The notes: a model not told the origin generated them from the letters alone. A stretch of DNA of 64,000 bases from Aequorivita sinensis (GCF_006346335.1 NZ_VDMC01000010.1:1-64000), one strand, 5' to 3'. Numbered from the stretch's first letter, positions 1-9,406 are shown. Numbers and translations are program-made.

Positions 1-1
1 G

Positions 2-9
2 CAAAGATA
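2..9 (-). promoter_or_regulatory. -7 promoter box for a leftward gene beyond the window
   Basis: On the minus strand these bases read TATCTTTG, an exact match to the Bacteroidota -7 consensus TAnnTTTG. A TTG that could act as the -33 element lies 15 bases upstream (plus 25-27), slightly shorter than the usual 17-23. The gene it would serve lies left of position 1 and cannot be seen. Confidence 0.35.
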
Positions 10-124
10 AAAGCATTTAGGGCACAATTTAGAGGAGTGAAAAACGTAGAATTCTTTCTGTATAGATTAACAACGATTTTTGCATAAACACAACAATTGT
101 TCTTGATCCGATAAAACTACGTCA

Positions 125-147
125 GGGCGGTACAATGGGCGGTACAA
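125..147. repeat. 12-bp tandem direct repeat next to tRNA-Gln
   Basis: GGGCGGTACAA occurs at 125-135 and again at 137-147, separated by a single T. It is GC-rich in an AT-rich gap and lies just downstream of the tRNA-Gln 3' end and its terminator. Repeats of this kind beside tRNA genes can be remnants of integrase attachment sites, but no integrase is visible here. Apart from this repeat, the terminator and the edge promoter, bases 10-193 hold no recognisable gene. Confidence 0.5.
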
Positions 148-186
148 AAAAACCCTAATCAATTGCTTTTCAGCTGATTAGGGTTT
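146..186 (-). terminator. Rho-independent terminator of tRNA-Gln
   Basis: A 12-bp perfect stem (150-161 paired with 175-186, AAACCCTAATCA) is followed on the minus strand by a run of T. It sits directly after the tRNA-Gln 3' end, so it probably ends that transcript. Confidence 0.75.
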
Positions 187-193
187 GATAAAG

Positions 194-266
194 TTGGCCC
201 ACTAGGGCTCGAACCTAGACTCTTCTGGACCAAAACCAGACGTGTTGCCAGTTACACCATGGGCCA
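194..266 (-). tRNA. tRNA-Gln (anticodon TTG)
   Basis: The minus strand folds into a full cloverleaf. The acceptor stem TGGCCCA pairs with TGGGCCA, the anticodon loop TTTTGGT sits between CTGG and CCAG, and the T arm contains GGTTCGAGCCC. The anticodon is TTG, which reads glutamine CAA codons. The discriminator base is A and the CCA end is not encoded. The length of 73 nt is normal. Confidence 0.95.
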
Positions 267-462
267 TTTCCATAATGAGGTTGCAAATTTAATACATATT
301 TTGGCTTGTACAAACTTTTTCGAAAAAAATTTCACCTTCTTTTTTTAATTTCAATTTTTACCCCTAAAAAAATAACATAGCAAGTTGAACGTTACCCTAT
401 TTACCTATGTAAGCTATATATATTATTAGTAAATTCGTGCCATCAAAACTTTAAATGTACTT

Positions 463-3400
463 ATGGGTTCTTTCAACTTTAAAAAATGGAACAATATCAC
501 AGGTTGGATTGTTTTTGCTATAGCGCTTACTACTTACTGGCTTACGGTAGAACCTACAGCAAGCTTTTGGGATGCTGGCGAATATATTACCACTTCAAGT
601 AACCTTGAGGTAGGTCACCCACCAGGAGCTCCATTATACCAATTACTTGGGGCATTTTTCTCAATATTCGCACCAGATGCCACATATATCGCACTTACCA
701 TTAACCTAATGTCGGTATTCTCAAGTGCATTTACCATATTATTTATGTTTTGGTCGCTTACAATATTGATGACCAATCTAATTTCTAAAAAACAAGAAAT
801 AGAAAAAACCAACGCTTTAGCAATCTTAGGAAGTGCTGCTGTTGGTGCTTTAGCCTTTGCTTTTACAGATAGCTTCTGGTTTAACGCAGTAGAAGCCGAA
901 GTATATGCAAGTGCGGCTTTTCTAATGTCGGTTTTGTTTTACACCGCGCTTCGTTGGGAACGCGAAATGCTTGAACCAAGAGGGAATCGATGGGTAATTC
1001 TTATTGCCTTTATTATCGGACTTTCATTTGGGGTGCACTTTATGGCGCTACTTACCATTCCTGCTATAGGTTTCTTATACTACTTTAAGCATTACAAAAC
1101 AGTTACAATCAAGAATTTTATCATTGCAAACGTAGTTACTGTAGCCATCCTACTCTTTATCTTCAAGCTATTGCTACCAATGTCTATGAAATTCTTTAGT
1201 GCTTCCGAAGTGTTTTTTGTAAACAGCGTAGGCCTTCCTTTTAACTCCGGAACCATAATAGCTGCTTTACTTTTCGTTGTAGTATTTATCTATACCTTGC
1301 GATTAACACGTAAAAAAGGTTTTGTACAACTTAATACAATTCTGCTTTGTGTGCTTTTTATCTTTATTGGATTTAGCAGCTGGTTAATGCTTCCAATCCG
1401 TGCTAATGCAGGAACAGTAATTAATGAGAACAACCCAAACAACGCCCGTGAACTCTTAGCGTATTACAATAGGGAGCAGTACCCAGAAACACATTTGTTT
1501 TATGGACCACATTTCACTGAAAGCTATGTAGGTCTAGATGAAAACAATCCGTATAAAGACGATAAGCCAAATTACGAAAAAGATGAAGCTACCGGGAAAT
1601 ATGTTATTGTAAACAATTACAAAAACGCAAGTCAAAACACAGATGACGCCCAAAAAGGATTTTTACCACGTATGTGGAGCACCGAACACAGCGCCAACTA
1701 TATGGAGTTTACTGGCGGATTAGATTTTTCGGTTAAAGCTGAATATCTTAATGAGCCTAGATTGATTGATGAAGTAAATAAATTTAAACAAGCTCACGCT
1801 CAAGGTTTGGTTGATACCAAGGACTTCGACAAATTCCTAAAGAATTTCGGACAGTTTTTAGATATTAAGAGGCCTACCTTTCTTCAGAATATGAAGTTTA
1901 TGTTCGAATATCAATTTGGATATATGTATTGGCGCTACTTTATGTGGAATTTCACAGGTAGACAAGACGACATCCAAGGTCAGTACACAGATCTACACGG
2001 GAATTGGCTGAGTGGAATTAAGTTTATAGACGAACTCCGCTTAGGAAGCCAAGACAACTTGCCAAGCGATATAAAAAACAATAAAGCACGAAATACTTAC
2101 TTTTTCCTTCCCCTTATTCTAGGAATTATAGGCTTAGTTTTTCATTTTAAAAACGATCAAAAGAGTTTTTGGGTATTATTAGTGTTCTTCCTGTTTACCG
2201 GACTTGCCCTAAAAGTTTATCTCAACGAGCGACCTTTTGAACCTCGCGAAAGAGATTATGCTTTAGTGGGTAGTTTTTATGTGTTTGCAATGTGGATTGG
2301 TTATGGTGCCTATGCCCTTTTCGATCTTGCAAAGGAATATATAAAACCTAAAATTGCACTTCCAGTGGTAATGATTGCTACTGCTTTGGCAGCGCCTATA
2401 TTATTGGCATCACAAAACTGGGACGATCACGATCGTAGCAACCGCTACACTGCCCAAGCAATGGGGAAAATGTACTTAGATTCCTGCGATGAAAATGGAA
2501 TTGTATTTACTATTGGAGATAACGACACTTTTGCCCTTTGGTATATTCAGAATGTGGAGGGTTATCGCCAAGATGTGCGTGTGGTAAACACAAGTTTATT
2601 CCAAACGGATTGGTATATAGACGATATGAAGAAAAAAGCGTTTACGAGCGATCCTATTCCGTCGCAACTAACGCACGATAAATATCGTTTTGGTACTCGC
2701 GATTTCCTTATTCACCAAAGAACAAATCAAGATACTATTGACATTAAAACTTGGATGAATTTTGTTGCAAGCGACAGTCCTGCCACGCAAATGCAATTAC
2801 AAAATGGTCAACAAGTGCATACATTCCCTTCAAAAGTAATTCGCATTCCTGTAGATAAGGAAGCAGTTTTAAGAAATGGAATTGTTGACGCTAAAGACGC
2901 CGATAAAATTGTTCCTTATATCGATATTAATGTAAAAGGTGACGTTATCTACAAAAACCGTATGATGATGTTGGATATAATCGCAAACAACAATTGGGAG
3001 CGACCAATCTACTTTAGTGGCGGAAGCTTTGGTGACGACGATTATATCTGGATGAAAGAATACCTACAGCTTGAAGGTGTAGTGTATAAATTGGTGCCAA
3101 TTAAAACACCAATGAACAACCGTAACCCTTATGAAATGGGTCGTATAGACAGCGATAAGATGTACGATATCGTTATGTCTTGGGATTGGGGTAATAGCGG
3201 TAGCCCGGATATCTATCACGATACTGAAACACGTAGAAATGGTATTACCTACCGAAGTAATTTAGCGCGTCTTGCAGAAACCTTAATTAATGAAGGTAAA
3301 GAAGAAAAAGCTGAAAAAGTACTAGATCTTGGAATGGAAAAAATGCCAGTGAAGTATTTTGAATACTACTCGCTACTAGAGCCTTTTGTTATAGGATATT

Positions 3401-3786
3401 ACGAATTAGGTAAAAAAGAAAAAGCTCGTCAAGTATATAATGATGTTACTAAGATTTACCAAGAACGTCTTATTTACTACAACGGTCTTAAGTTTAATAG
3501 ACAACGCAATATTGCTTCCGATATCATAAGTGATATGGAGCGCTACAGAAGTTTAATTCAGTTTGTAATTATTTACGACGATGAAGAGTTTGCCAAGGCT
3601 GAAGCAAAGAAATTCAACGATTACTTAAAGATGTTCCGCCATTTCTATACTCCAGATGAAGCGATTGACTTAGATCGAGAAATGGAAGCTAAAGAAACTC
3701 TTGAAGTGGAATTAGATTCTAGTATATTAGAAAATATGCAGCTGCAACCTTCTGAAGCTGTTGAAGAGGAATTGCCGATAAACTAA
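463..3786 (+). CDS. DUF2723 membrane protein (TMEM260-like, GT117 glycosyltransferase)
   Basis: This large polytopic membrane protein (1107 aa) belongs to the DUF2723 family, related to the O-mannosyltransferase TMEM260 and classed as GT117. The N-terminal WDAGEY motif (about residues 36-41), after the first membrane helix, marks the family and probably contains the catalytic acidic residues. Residues 1-340 and about 550-660 carry many hydrophobic helices, with large extracytoplasmic segments between and after them. Near the C-terminus (about 940-1030) are TPR-like helical repeats. It starts at ATG 463 with a 197-nt gap from tRNA-Gln. Homologues are near universal in Flavobacteriia. The substrate cannot be read from the sequence; transfer of sugars to secreted proteins is inferred from the family. 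Confidence 0.85.
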   Translation: MGSFNFKKWNNITGWIVFAIALTTYWLTVEPTASFWDAGEYITTSSNLEVGHPPGAPLYQLLGAFFSIFAPDATYIALTINLMSVFSSAFTILFMFWSLTILMTNLISKKQEIEKTNALAILGSAAVGALAFAFTDSFWFNAVEAEVYASAAFLMSVLFYTALRWEREMLEPRGNRWVILIAFIIGLSFGVHFMALLTIPAIGFLYYFKHYKTVTIKNFIIANVVTVAILLFIFKLLLPMSMKFFSASEVFFVNSVGLPFNSGTIIAALLFVVVFIYTLRLTRKKGFVQLNTILLCVLFIFIGFSSWLMLPIRANAGTVINENNPNNARELLAYYNREQYPETHLFYGPHFTESYVGLDENNPYKDDKPNYEKDEATGKYVIVNNYKNASQNTDDAQKGFLPRMWSTEHSANYMEFTGGLDFSVKAEYLNEPRLIDEVNKFKQAHAQGLVDTKDFDKFLKNFGQFLDIKRPTFLQNMKFMFEYQFGYMYWRYFMWNFTGRQDDIQGQYTDLHGNWLSGIKFIDELRLGSQDNLPSDIKNNKARNTYFFLPLILGIIGLVFHFKNDQKSFWVLLVFFLFTGLALKVYLNERPFEPRERDYALVGSFYVFAMWIGYGAYALFDLAKEYIKPKIALPVVMIATALAAPILLASQNWDDHDRSNRYTAQAMGKMYLDSCDENGIVFTIGDNDTFALWYIQNVEGYRQDVRVVNTSLFQTDWYIDDMKKKAFTSDPIPSQLTHDKYRFGTRDFLIHQRTNQDTIDIKTWMNFVASDSPATQMQLQNGQQVHTFPSKVIRIPVDKEAVLRNGIVDAKDADKIVPYIDINVKGDVIYKNRMMMLDIIANNNWERPIYFSGGSFGDDDYIWMKEYLQLEGVVYKLVPIKTPMNNRNPYEMGRIDSDKMYDIVMSWDWGNSGSPDIYHDTETRRNGITYRSNLARLAETLINEGKEEKAEKVLDLGMEKMPVKYFEYYSLLEPFVIGYYELGKKEKARQVYNDVTKIYQERLIYYNGLKFNRQRNIASDIISDMERYRSLIQFVIIYDDEEFAKAEAKKFNDYLKMFRHFYTPDEAIDLDREMEAKETLEVELDSSILENMQLQPSEAVEEELPIN

Positions 3787-3888
3787 ATTTAAATATTTGA
3801 TTTGTTGAGAGGAAACCTTCAACAAGAACAGACTTTAAAATTAAGAATAGCATTTATAACATTGTTTAAGCTTATTCAACTTTAAAAA

Positions 3889-4551
3889 TTGAAATTTAAA
3901 ATCGTAAAAATGCCCAGGTTTATTCAGCGGTTATACCCTGAACGGATTTGGGCATTTTCGCGTGCTAAAAATTCAGTTTACCTCACTTTTGACGACGGCC
4001 CTATTCCTGAAGTTACGCCTTGGGTGTTAAACGAATTAAAGAAACACCAAGCCAAAGCAACCTTCTTTTGTATTGGTAACAACATTCAAAAGCATTCTGA
4101 GGTTTTTAAAAATGTAATTTCTGAAGGTCATACAGTAGGGAATCACACCTACAACCATTTAAACGGATGGAAGACAAAAACTTCAAATTATATCGAAAAC
4201 ACCGAGAAAGCTTCTAAGCAAATACTCAATACCATAAAACAAATTAGTGGTATGGATCAGAAGTCATTTGGTTCAAAGTTATTTAGACCTCCTTATGGGA
4301 GAATAACTTCAAAACAAGCTAAAATACTTCAGAAGAAAGGCTATAAAATTGTAATGTGGGATATAATAAGTTTTGATTACGACGCTTCCATTTCAAAGGA
4401 AAAGTGTCTTCAAAATGTACTGAAAAACATAAAGCCTGGAAGTGTTGTCGTATTTCACGACAGTTTAAAAGCCGAGAAAAATCTCAGGTATACTTTACCT
4501 AAAGTATTGCGTTATATATCTGAAAAAGGCTGGAAGTGTGCCTCACTTTAA
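3889..4551 (+). CDS. Polysaccharide deacetylase family protein (NodB homology domain)
   Basis: This is a carbohydrate esterase family 4 protein of 220 aa that removes acetyl groups from an amino-sugar polymer. The visible motifs are TFDDGP at residues 33-38 (base and metal aspartates), GNHTYNH (metal histidines), RPPYG, and a late FHDS with the last conserved histidine. There is no signal peptide or lipobox, so its location is unclear. Translation from TTG 3889 gives the N-terminus MKFKIVKMPRF, which resembles family members; ATG 3910 is the alternative start (213 aa). It follows the DUF2723 gene by 102 nt and may share its transcript. Confidence 0.85.
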   Translation: MKFKIVKMPRFIQRLYPERIWAFSRAKNSVYLTFDDGPIPEVTPWVLNELKKHQAKATFFCIGNNIQKHSEVFKNVISEGHTVGNHTYNHLNGWKTKTSNYIENTEKASKQILNTIKQISGMDQKSFGSKLFRPPYGRITSKQAKILQKKGYKIVMWDIISFDYDASISKEKCLQNVLKNIKPGSVVVFHDSLKAEKNLRYTLPKVLRYISEKGWKCASL

Positions 4552-4582
4552 TATATAGTTACTAAAAACAAATCTTTAGCAA

Positions 4583-4879
4583 CTAAATATATTCTTTAAT
4601 AAGTCCGATAAGAGTATCGGCATCTTGTTCACCTCCTTGTCGCCATTTCATCTCTGCATCTTTATAAATCATAAATGTAGGAAGGTTTTTAACGCGTAAA
4701 GCATCAGAAAGTTCCTTGTTTTTTTCTACATCTATTTTTATAACGCGTGCATTTTCTCCTAAAGCAGTGGCTACTTCACGCAATACTGGATGCATCTTTT
4801 TAGAAGTTTCATCCCATTCTGCATAAAAGTTTAATAGCACTGGAGTGCGGCTTTCAATTAATTCTCCGAATTTCGACAT
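4583..4879 (-). CDS. Thioredoxin-fold protein lacking the CxxC active site
   Basis: At 98 aa it has the size and pattern of a thioredoxin: the strand VLLNFYAEW (14-22) before the active-site helix and the cis-proline loop NLPTF (Pro67). Where thioredoxin has WCGPCK, this protein reads WDETSK (residues 22-27), so both catalytic cysteines are missing and no other cysteine is present. Disulfide reduction is therefore excluded. A binding or chaperone-like role is more likely, but that is inference. It is convergent with the upstream deacetylase (31-nt gap). A TATATTTG -7 box lies 32 nt upstream of its ATG. Confidence 0.8.
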   Translation of the reverse strand: MSKFGELIESRTPVLLNFYAEWDETSKKMHPVLREVATALGENARVIKIDVEKNKELSDALRVKNLPTFMIYKDAEMKWRQGGEQDADTLIGLIKEYI

Positions 4880-4910
4880 TCATCTAATGTATTAGTTGAA
4901 CAATGTATTA

Positions 4911-4918
4911 CAAATATA
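4911..4918 (-). promoter_or_regulatory. -7 box of the thioredoxin-like gene
   Basis: On the minus strand this reads TATATTTG, an exact TAnnTTTG match, 32 nt upstream of the start codon at 4879. No clear -33 TTG lies 17-23 bases upstream. Confidence 0.4.
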
Positions 4919-5018
4919 ATAAAATAACTTCCTAATGTTACGTAGCACCTGTAATGTATGCTTAGGAATAGTTTGGTGTGTTTTCACTTAACCACTTTAC
5001 AAGATAACAATTAATTAG

Positions 5019-6272
5019 TTAGACTTCTCTTAAATTTTTACTGCTTTTAGTTTGAGTTTGACCTTTTTTAAGTTTAATCACAGTTATTTCCGGCCACATT
5101 CCCACTCTTCCTGGATAACCTAGAAATCCAAAACCTCGATTTACGTTTATATATCTTCCAAACTCTTGATAAATTCCTGCCCAATTTTCATACCTGTACT
5201 TTATTGGGCTCCATTTAAAAACTCCAGGAATATCAATACCAAACTGCATCCCGTGGGTATGACCGCTGAGGGTAAGGTGAAAGTTTCGTGGGTCTTTTTT
5301 TACTTCAGATTGCCAATGTGAGGGATCGTGACTTAAAAGGATTTTAAAATCTTTTTTTGAAATTCCTTCACAAGCTTTGTCGAGATCCCCTGCTTTTTTA
5401 AAACCGTTTTCTCCCCAATTTTCAACTCCTACCACAGCTATTTTCTGACCGTTTTTAGTAATAAATCGGTTCTCATTCAAAAGCAAATCCCAGCCCATTT
5501 CTCTTTGGATTGATTTTAGCCTGTTAAGGTTTTCTACTTTTTCTGAAGCACTATTCCACTTTACATAATCGCCATAATCGTGATTTCCTAAAACCGAGAA
5601 AACACCTTGTGGTGCTTTTAATGTGCTAAACAACCCTTTCCAATCGTCCATTTCTTCAGCGAGATTATTTACCAAATCCCCTGTAAAAACAATCATATCA
5701 CTTTGCTGTTCGTTGATAAGATTAACGGCGTATTCAACCTTGTTTCTATTGCTAAAACTACCAATGTGAACATCGCTAATTTGTGTAAGTGTAAACCCAT
5801 CAAACTCATCAGGCAAGTCGTCAAATTCTAATGCGTATTTTAAGACTTTGTAATTGTACCTCCCTTGAATCATTCCATAAATTAAAGAGGCAAATGGAAT
5901 AGCAGCAATTCCCAAGGCAAGTGTACTTACAAACTTTCTTCGCGAAGCCATAAATGGTGTTTCACTGCTTCCTGCTACTTTCATATAAGTACCCACAAAA
6001 AACCTACCTATATCTTCAGCAAACATAAAAATAACGACTAGTAATTTCGGAACAAATAGCGCAAGGAAAGCTCCAAATACATACATAGTGCTTACCCCCA
6101 TGTTCTTTCCAGCTCCCATTGCCGAAAGCTCATAAATTAAAGCTCCCAAAACAGCTAGTGAAAGCAAAACATAAATACCGTAAACAAAGGGATTTCTAGT
6201 AAGTGTTTTCACAGCCTGAAAGGCATAAATATCAACGAGAATATAAACTGAAATAAAAATAAACCAACGCAT
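5019..6272 (-). CDS. Membrane-anchored metallophosphoesterase
   Basis: This 417-aa protein has about four hydrophobic segments in the first 160 residues, then a calcineurin-like phosphoesterase domain. The metal-binding motifs appear in order: DVHIG, GDLVNN, GNHDY, SHDP and GHTHGMQ. The architecture matches the YaeI/YkuE-like family, often annotated as phosphodiesterase or UDP-2,3-diacylglucosamine hydrolase-like. The natural substrate cannot be told from sequence. The C-terminal tail after the domain is basic and short. It is transcribed alone on the minus strand, with a 209-nt divergent gap to the histidine kinase at 6482. Confidence 0.85.
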   Translation of the reverse strand: MRWFIFISVYILVDIYAFQAVKTLTRNPFVYGIYVLLSLAVLGALIYELSAMGAGKNMGVSTMYVFGAFLALFVPKLLVVIFMFAEDIGRFFVGTYMKVAGSSETPFMASRRKFVSTLALGIAAIPFASLIYGMIQGRYNYKVLKYALEFDDLPDEFDGFTLTQISDVHIGSFSNRNKVEYAVNLINEQQSDMIVFTGDLVNNLAEEMDDWKGLFSTLKAPQGVFSVLGNHDYGDYVKWNSASEKVENLNRLKSIQREMGWDLLLNENRFITKNGQKIAVVGVENWGENGFKKAGDLDKACEGISKKDFKILLSHDPSHWQSEVKKDPRNFHLTLSGHTHGMQFGIDIPGVFKWSPIKYRYENWAGIYQEFGRYINVNRGFGFLGYPGRVGMWPEITVIKLKKGQTQTKSSKNLREV

Positions 6273-6451
6273 AGTGTAGATAGAATTTTTAAAAGTAACA
6301 AGATTGAAAAACCTTTATCGCAAACTTCACTTTATTTTAACGATTATCAAGAACGGCATGTTTTTAAGCCATATAATATTATAAGCAATAAAATTGTTTA
6401 GTACCCAATCCCTTTATATAATCTTAGCGCTGTAAAGCTGTTAAATATTAT

Positions 6452-6479
6452 TTTAGTATTTTAGAATCAGAATACTAAA
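6452..6479. repeat. 9-bp inverted repeat directly before the histidine kinase start
   Basis: TTTAGTATT (6452-6460) and AATACTAAA (6471-6479) form a perfect inverted repeat with a 10-nt spacer, ending 2 bases before the TTG start at 6482. It could be an operator or an RNA hairpin that shades the start codon. Confidence 0.45.
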
Positions 6480-6481
6480 TA

Positions 6482-8434
6482 TTGAGAACCTCACTTCTTT
6501 TTTTAGCTATTATTATCGGCTTTTCTGGATTTTCCCAAAAAAATCCAGAAACTAATGCTGCGGTTATAGATTCTCTTTTAAAGGTCACTGAAAGCTTATC
6601 TTCAGCAGATGAAAAAATAACAGCATTAACCACTTTTATTAGCAATTTACGTTACGGGGCGGGAAGTGAAAAGCTCATCAAAAAAGCGGAAGAAGTTTCT
6701 ACCTTAAGCAATACTCCCAAGCTTCTCGCTACCACATATTATTTTTACGGAAACTACTATTACTACAATTCGAAGTTAGATTCATCACTTTATTATATCG
6801 AAAAATCAAAATCCTTAATTGAGGAAGAGGATTTGCCTTTCTTAAAATCTTCATTATACAATACTGAGGGTGGCGTTTATAGAATAAAGGGAGATATGCC
6901 ACAGGCACTTGCACTAACCTTAAAAGCACAGGAGTTTTTAGACAAAGTAGATACCAACAAGCTAAATGATCTAGATCTTAGAAAATTAAAAAAAGAGCGA
7001 TTGTCCCTAGACAATAGTATTGCTAATTTCTATAATCAAATGGAAGAGTACGACAAGGCCTCCATTTATTATGATAAAGGGTATAAAGATGCCTTAAACG
7101 ACAAATCATACATAGCTGCTGGAGTTTTCATTACTAACAAAGGTGATTTGTTTTTAAAAACTAACAAACACGAACAAGCATTAGAAGCTTTTCTCAAAGG
7201 AAAAGAATTAAAGGAGAAAGGTAACGCACCTCCTGTAATGCTAGTAAATTCAGATTTAAACATAGGAATTGCGCACACAAACTTGAACAATTTTGAAGAT
7301 GCCTTGCCCTATCTAAACACTTCGATCGCCTTTTATGAAAGCAATAATATGTCTGGCCGACTAGCAGAAACACTAGCTTATAGAGGCGACTTATTTTTAA
7401 AGCAGGGAGAATATTCGCAAGCAATTGCCGATTGCGAAAAAGCCAAAGCAATGACTTCCATGTCTGATGGAATACAAGTATTTTCCAAAGCATGTAACTG
7501 TTTGTACACAGCATATAAAAGCACTGCCGACCTAAACAAATCGCTTGAAAATTTTGAATTATTTGTCGATGCTAGAGAAACTATTTTTAATGAGAAAAAC
7601 ATTAGAAAACAAACCCAACAGGAAATGCAGTTTGAATTCAATAAAACTTCTGCACTTAAAAATGCCGAAATATCGGCACGTAAAAAAGAAAGTCAACTTT
7701 ATGGTGTTCTTTCAGGCATAGGCTTTCTATTTGCAGGATTTTTAGGGTTTTTCTTTTATAAAAACAGAAAGAAAAACCGCTCTTTGGCAAAACAGAAAAA
7801 ACTACTAGAAGCTACTATTGACGAGAAAAACGTGCTGTTAAAAGAAACTCATCACCGTGTAAAAAATAGCTTCCAAATAGTTTCATCACTCCTCTATCTT
7901 CAGTCCGAAAGCATGGAAGATAAAAAAGCACAAGTTGCCCTTCGTGAAGCTCAAAACAGAGTGAAGTCGATGGTGTTAATTCATCAAAGACTTTACAATA
8001 AAGACCAATTAGTAGGGATTAACAGTAAAGAATATTTGGAAGCATTAACCAAAGATATTTTTGAAACACATCAATTTAAAAGTGAAGTTTTACCTTACAA
8101 ATTAAATATTGAACCTATAGTATTGAGTATTGAAACAATAACCCCTATAGGTTTAATTTTAAACGAATTAATTGTCAATGTTTTAAAACACGCTTATAAA
8201 ACTATTAAACCAGAAAGCATTCTTTTAATTGATTTCAGAAAAATAGATGACGAGCTTGTGTTAAAGGTTCTTGATAATGGACAGGGTTTTGAAGGCGAAA
8301 TTAAAGGAACCTCATTCGGAATTAAATTAATGAAGGCATTATCAAAAAAACTAAAAGCTACTTTAGATTATAATTCGATAGTAAATAAAGGCACTAAAGT
8401 AATTTTAAAAATCAAAAAGTTTGAAATACTTTGA
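6482..8434 (+). CDS. TPR-repeat sensor histidine kinase (HisKA_2 type)
   Basis: A 650-aa membrane kinase. It has a signal peptide (1-18, ending GFSQ), a periplasmic array of TPR repeats (about 40-390), one membrane helix (about 407-426) and a short coiled linker. A HisKA_2 phosphoacceptor box follows, with HHRVKNSFQ at residues 457-465, then a HATPase_c domain with the N box LNELIVNVLKHAYK and G box DNGQGF. It probably autophosphorylates on His457/458 and passes phosphate to the LytTR regulator encoded 19 nt downstream. Translation begins at TTG 6482, since no in-frame ATG lies between it and the signal peptide. A perfect inverted repeat abuts the start. The signal it senses is unknown. Confidence 0.85.
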   Translation: MRTSLLFLAIIIGFSGFSQKNPETNAAVIDSLLKVTESLSSADEKITALTTFISNLRYGAGSEKLIKKAEEVSTLSNTPKLLATTYYFYGNYYYYNSKLDSSLYYIEKSKSLIEEEDLPFLKSSLYNTEGGVYRIKGDMPQALALTLKAQEFLDKVDTNKLNDLDLRKLKKERLSLDNSIANFYNQMEEYDKASIYYDKGYKDALNDKSYIAAGVFITNKGDLFLKTNKHEQALEAFLKGKELKEKGNAPPVMLVNSDLNIGIAHTNLNNFEDALPYLNTSIAFYESNNMSGRLAETLAYRGDLFLKQGEYSQAIADCEKAKAMTSMSDGIQVFSKACNCLYTAYKSTADLNKSLENFELFVDARETIFNEKNIRKQTQQEMQFEFNKTSALKNAEISARKKESQLYGVLSGIGFLFAGFLGFFFYKNRKKNRSLAKQKKLLEATIDEKNVLLKETHHRVKNSFQIVSSLLYLQSESMEDKKAQVALREAQNRVKSMVLIHQRLYNKDQLVGINSKEYLEALTKDIFETHQFKSEVLPYKLNIEPIVLSIETITPIGLILNELIVNVLKHAYKTIKPESILLIDFRKIDDELVLKVLDNGQGFEGEIKGTSFGIKLMKALSKKLKATLDYNSIVNKGTKVILKIKKFEIL

Positions 8435-8453
8435 TTAAAATAAGCTAAATATT

Positions 8454-9137
8454 TTGAGTAAATTAAATATATACATAGTTGAAGACGATCCGATAATCGC
8501 AATAACCTTAGAGTCTATTTTGCAGAAAAATGGATATATTGTTTGCGGACATGCCGATAATGTGGACGAAGCATTAACCGAAATTAAAAGCAACAAACCA
8601 GATCTTGTTTTAGTAGATATTCAACTCGATGGTGAAAAAGACGGTGTTGATTTAGCAGAAAACCTAGACATGCTGGACAAACCGTATTTGTACCTAACGT
8701 CTCAAACAGATCCGCATACTATAAAAAGGGTTAAGCAAACGCGCCCATTGGGCTATATTGTAAAACCATTTACCGAAAATGGATTGCGAAGTAATATTGA
8801 AATTGCTTGGAATAACTACATTCACGATGAAGAATTTCTTTCTTTTTCAGCAGATAATGAACTTTATAAAATAAAGCAATCACAAATTCTCTACCTGAAA
8901 GCCTATGACAATTACTGCTATGTTATAACTACCACACGTAAGTATTTAGTCCCTAAAACGCTCAAGTACTTATCTTCTCAACTCAACCAAGAAAAGTTTG
9001 TTAAAACACATCGTTCCTATATAATCAATTTATTAAAAGTTGATGCGTTGTGTAAAAATGTTGTAATTATAAACAACATAGAAATTCCTATTAGCAACTC
9101 TCGGAAATCTGAGCTAAAACAGCTAATTCAAAGTTAA
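8454..9137 (+). CDS. LytTR-family response regulator
   Basis: This 227-aa transcription factor has an N-terminal receiver domain (about 4-120) with acidic pocket E10-D11-D12, phosphoacceptor Asp55 (VLVDIQLDG) and the conserved lysine in YIVKPF (about 104). The C-terminal LytTR DNA-binding domain (about 130-227) contains the family signature KTHRSYIINL. It uses a TTG start 19 nt after the TPR kinase gene, so the two form an operon and probably a two-component pair. The targets are not evident. The 430-nt region downstream is full of hairpins. Confidence 0.87.
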   Translation: MSKLNIYIVEDDPIIAITLESILQKNGYIVCGHADNVDEALTEIKSNKPDLVLVDIQLDGEKDGVDLAENLDMLDKPYLYLTSQTDPHTIKRVKQTRPLGYIVKPFTENGLRSNIEIAWNNYIHDEEFLSFSADNELYKIKQSQILYLKAYDNYCYVITTTRKYLVPKTLKYLSSQLNQEKFVKTHRSYIINLLKVDALCKNVVIINNIEIPISNSRKSELKQLIQS

Positions 9138-9289
9138 TTTTTCATTCACTAAAAATTACACCCCACTCACTAAAGAATCTAAGTTAATTATTTTTTACAG
9201 TTTATATTCGATTTATAATTATTGGCAAACGCACTTTTAAATAAAGATTTTGTTGCCGATAATGAATCAAATTAAAAAGGTATAAAATT

Positions 9290-9406
9290 TGGCTATGGTT
9301 AAAATCGTAATATATATTGGTTTAGTTAATAGTATTTTAAACCATAGCTTCAATTGAGTTTTCAATTGATAATGAAGATAGCCACGGTGGGGCGTGGCTA
9401 TTTTTA
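9290..9406 (+). ncRNA. Candidate structured small RNA, three consecutive hairpins
   Basis: In the 430-bp gene-free gap between the LytTR gene and the M23 peptidase gene, three hairpins follow each other. A 14-bp stem with one bulge pairs 9292-9305 with 9334-9348. An 8-bp stem TCAATTGA pairs 9350-9357 with 9362-9369. A terminator-like stem ATAGCCAC/GTGGCTAT (9378-9401) is followed by TTTTAT. No ORF runs through it. A weak -7-like TAAAATTTG lies at 9283-9291. It could instead be a complex 3' UTR of the two-component operon. Bases 9138-9282 show nothing recognisable. Confidence 0.35.
9378..9406 (+). terminator. Terminator-like hairpin
   Basis: An 8-bp stem (9378-9385 with 9394-9401), an 8-nt loop and a following T-rich tract on the plus strand. 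It ends either the two-component transcript or a separate small RNA. Confidence 0.6.
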
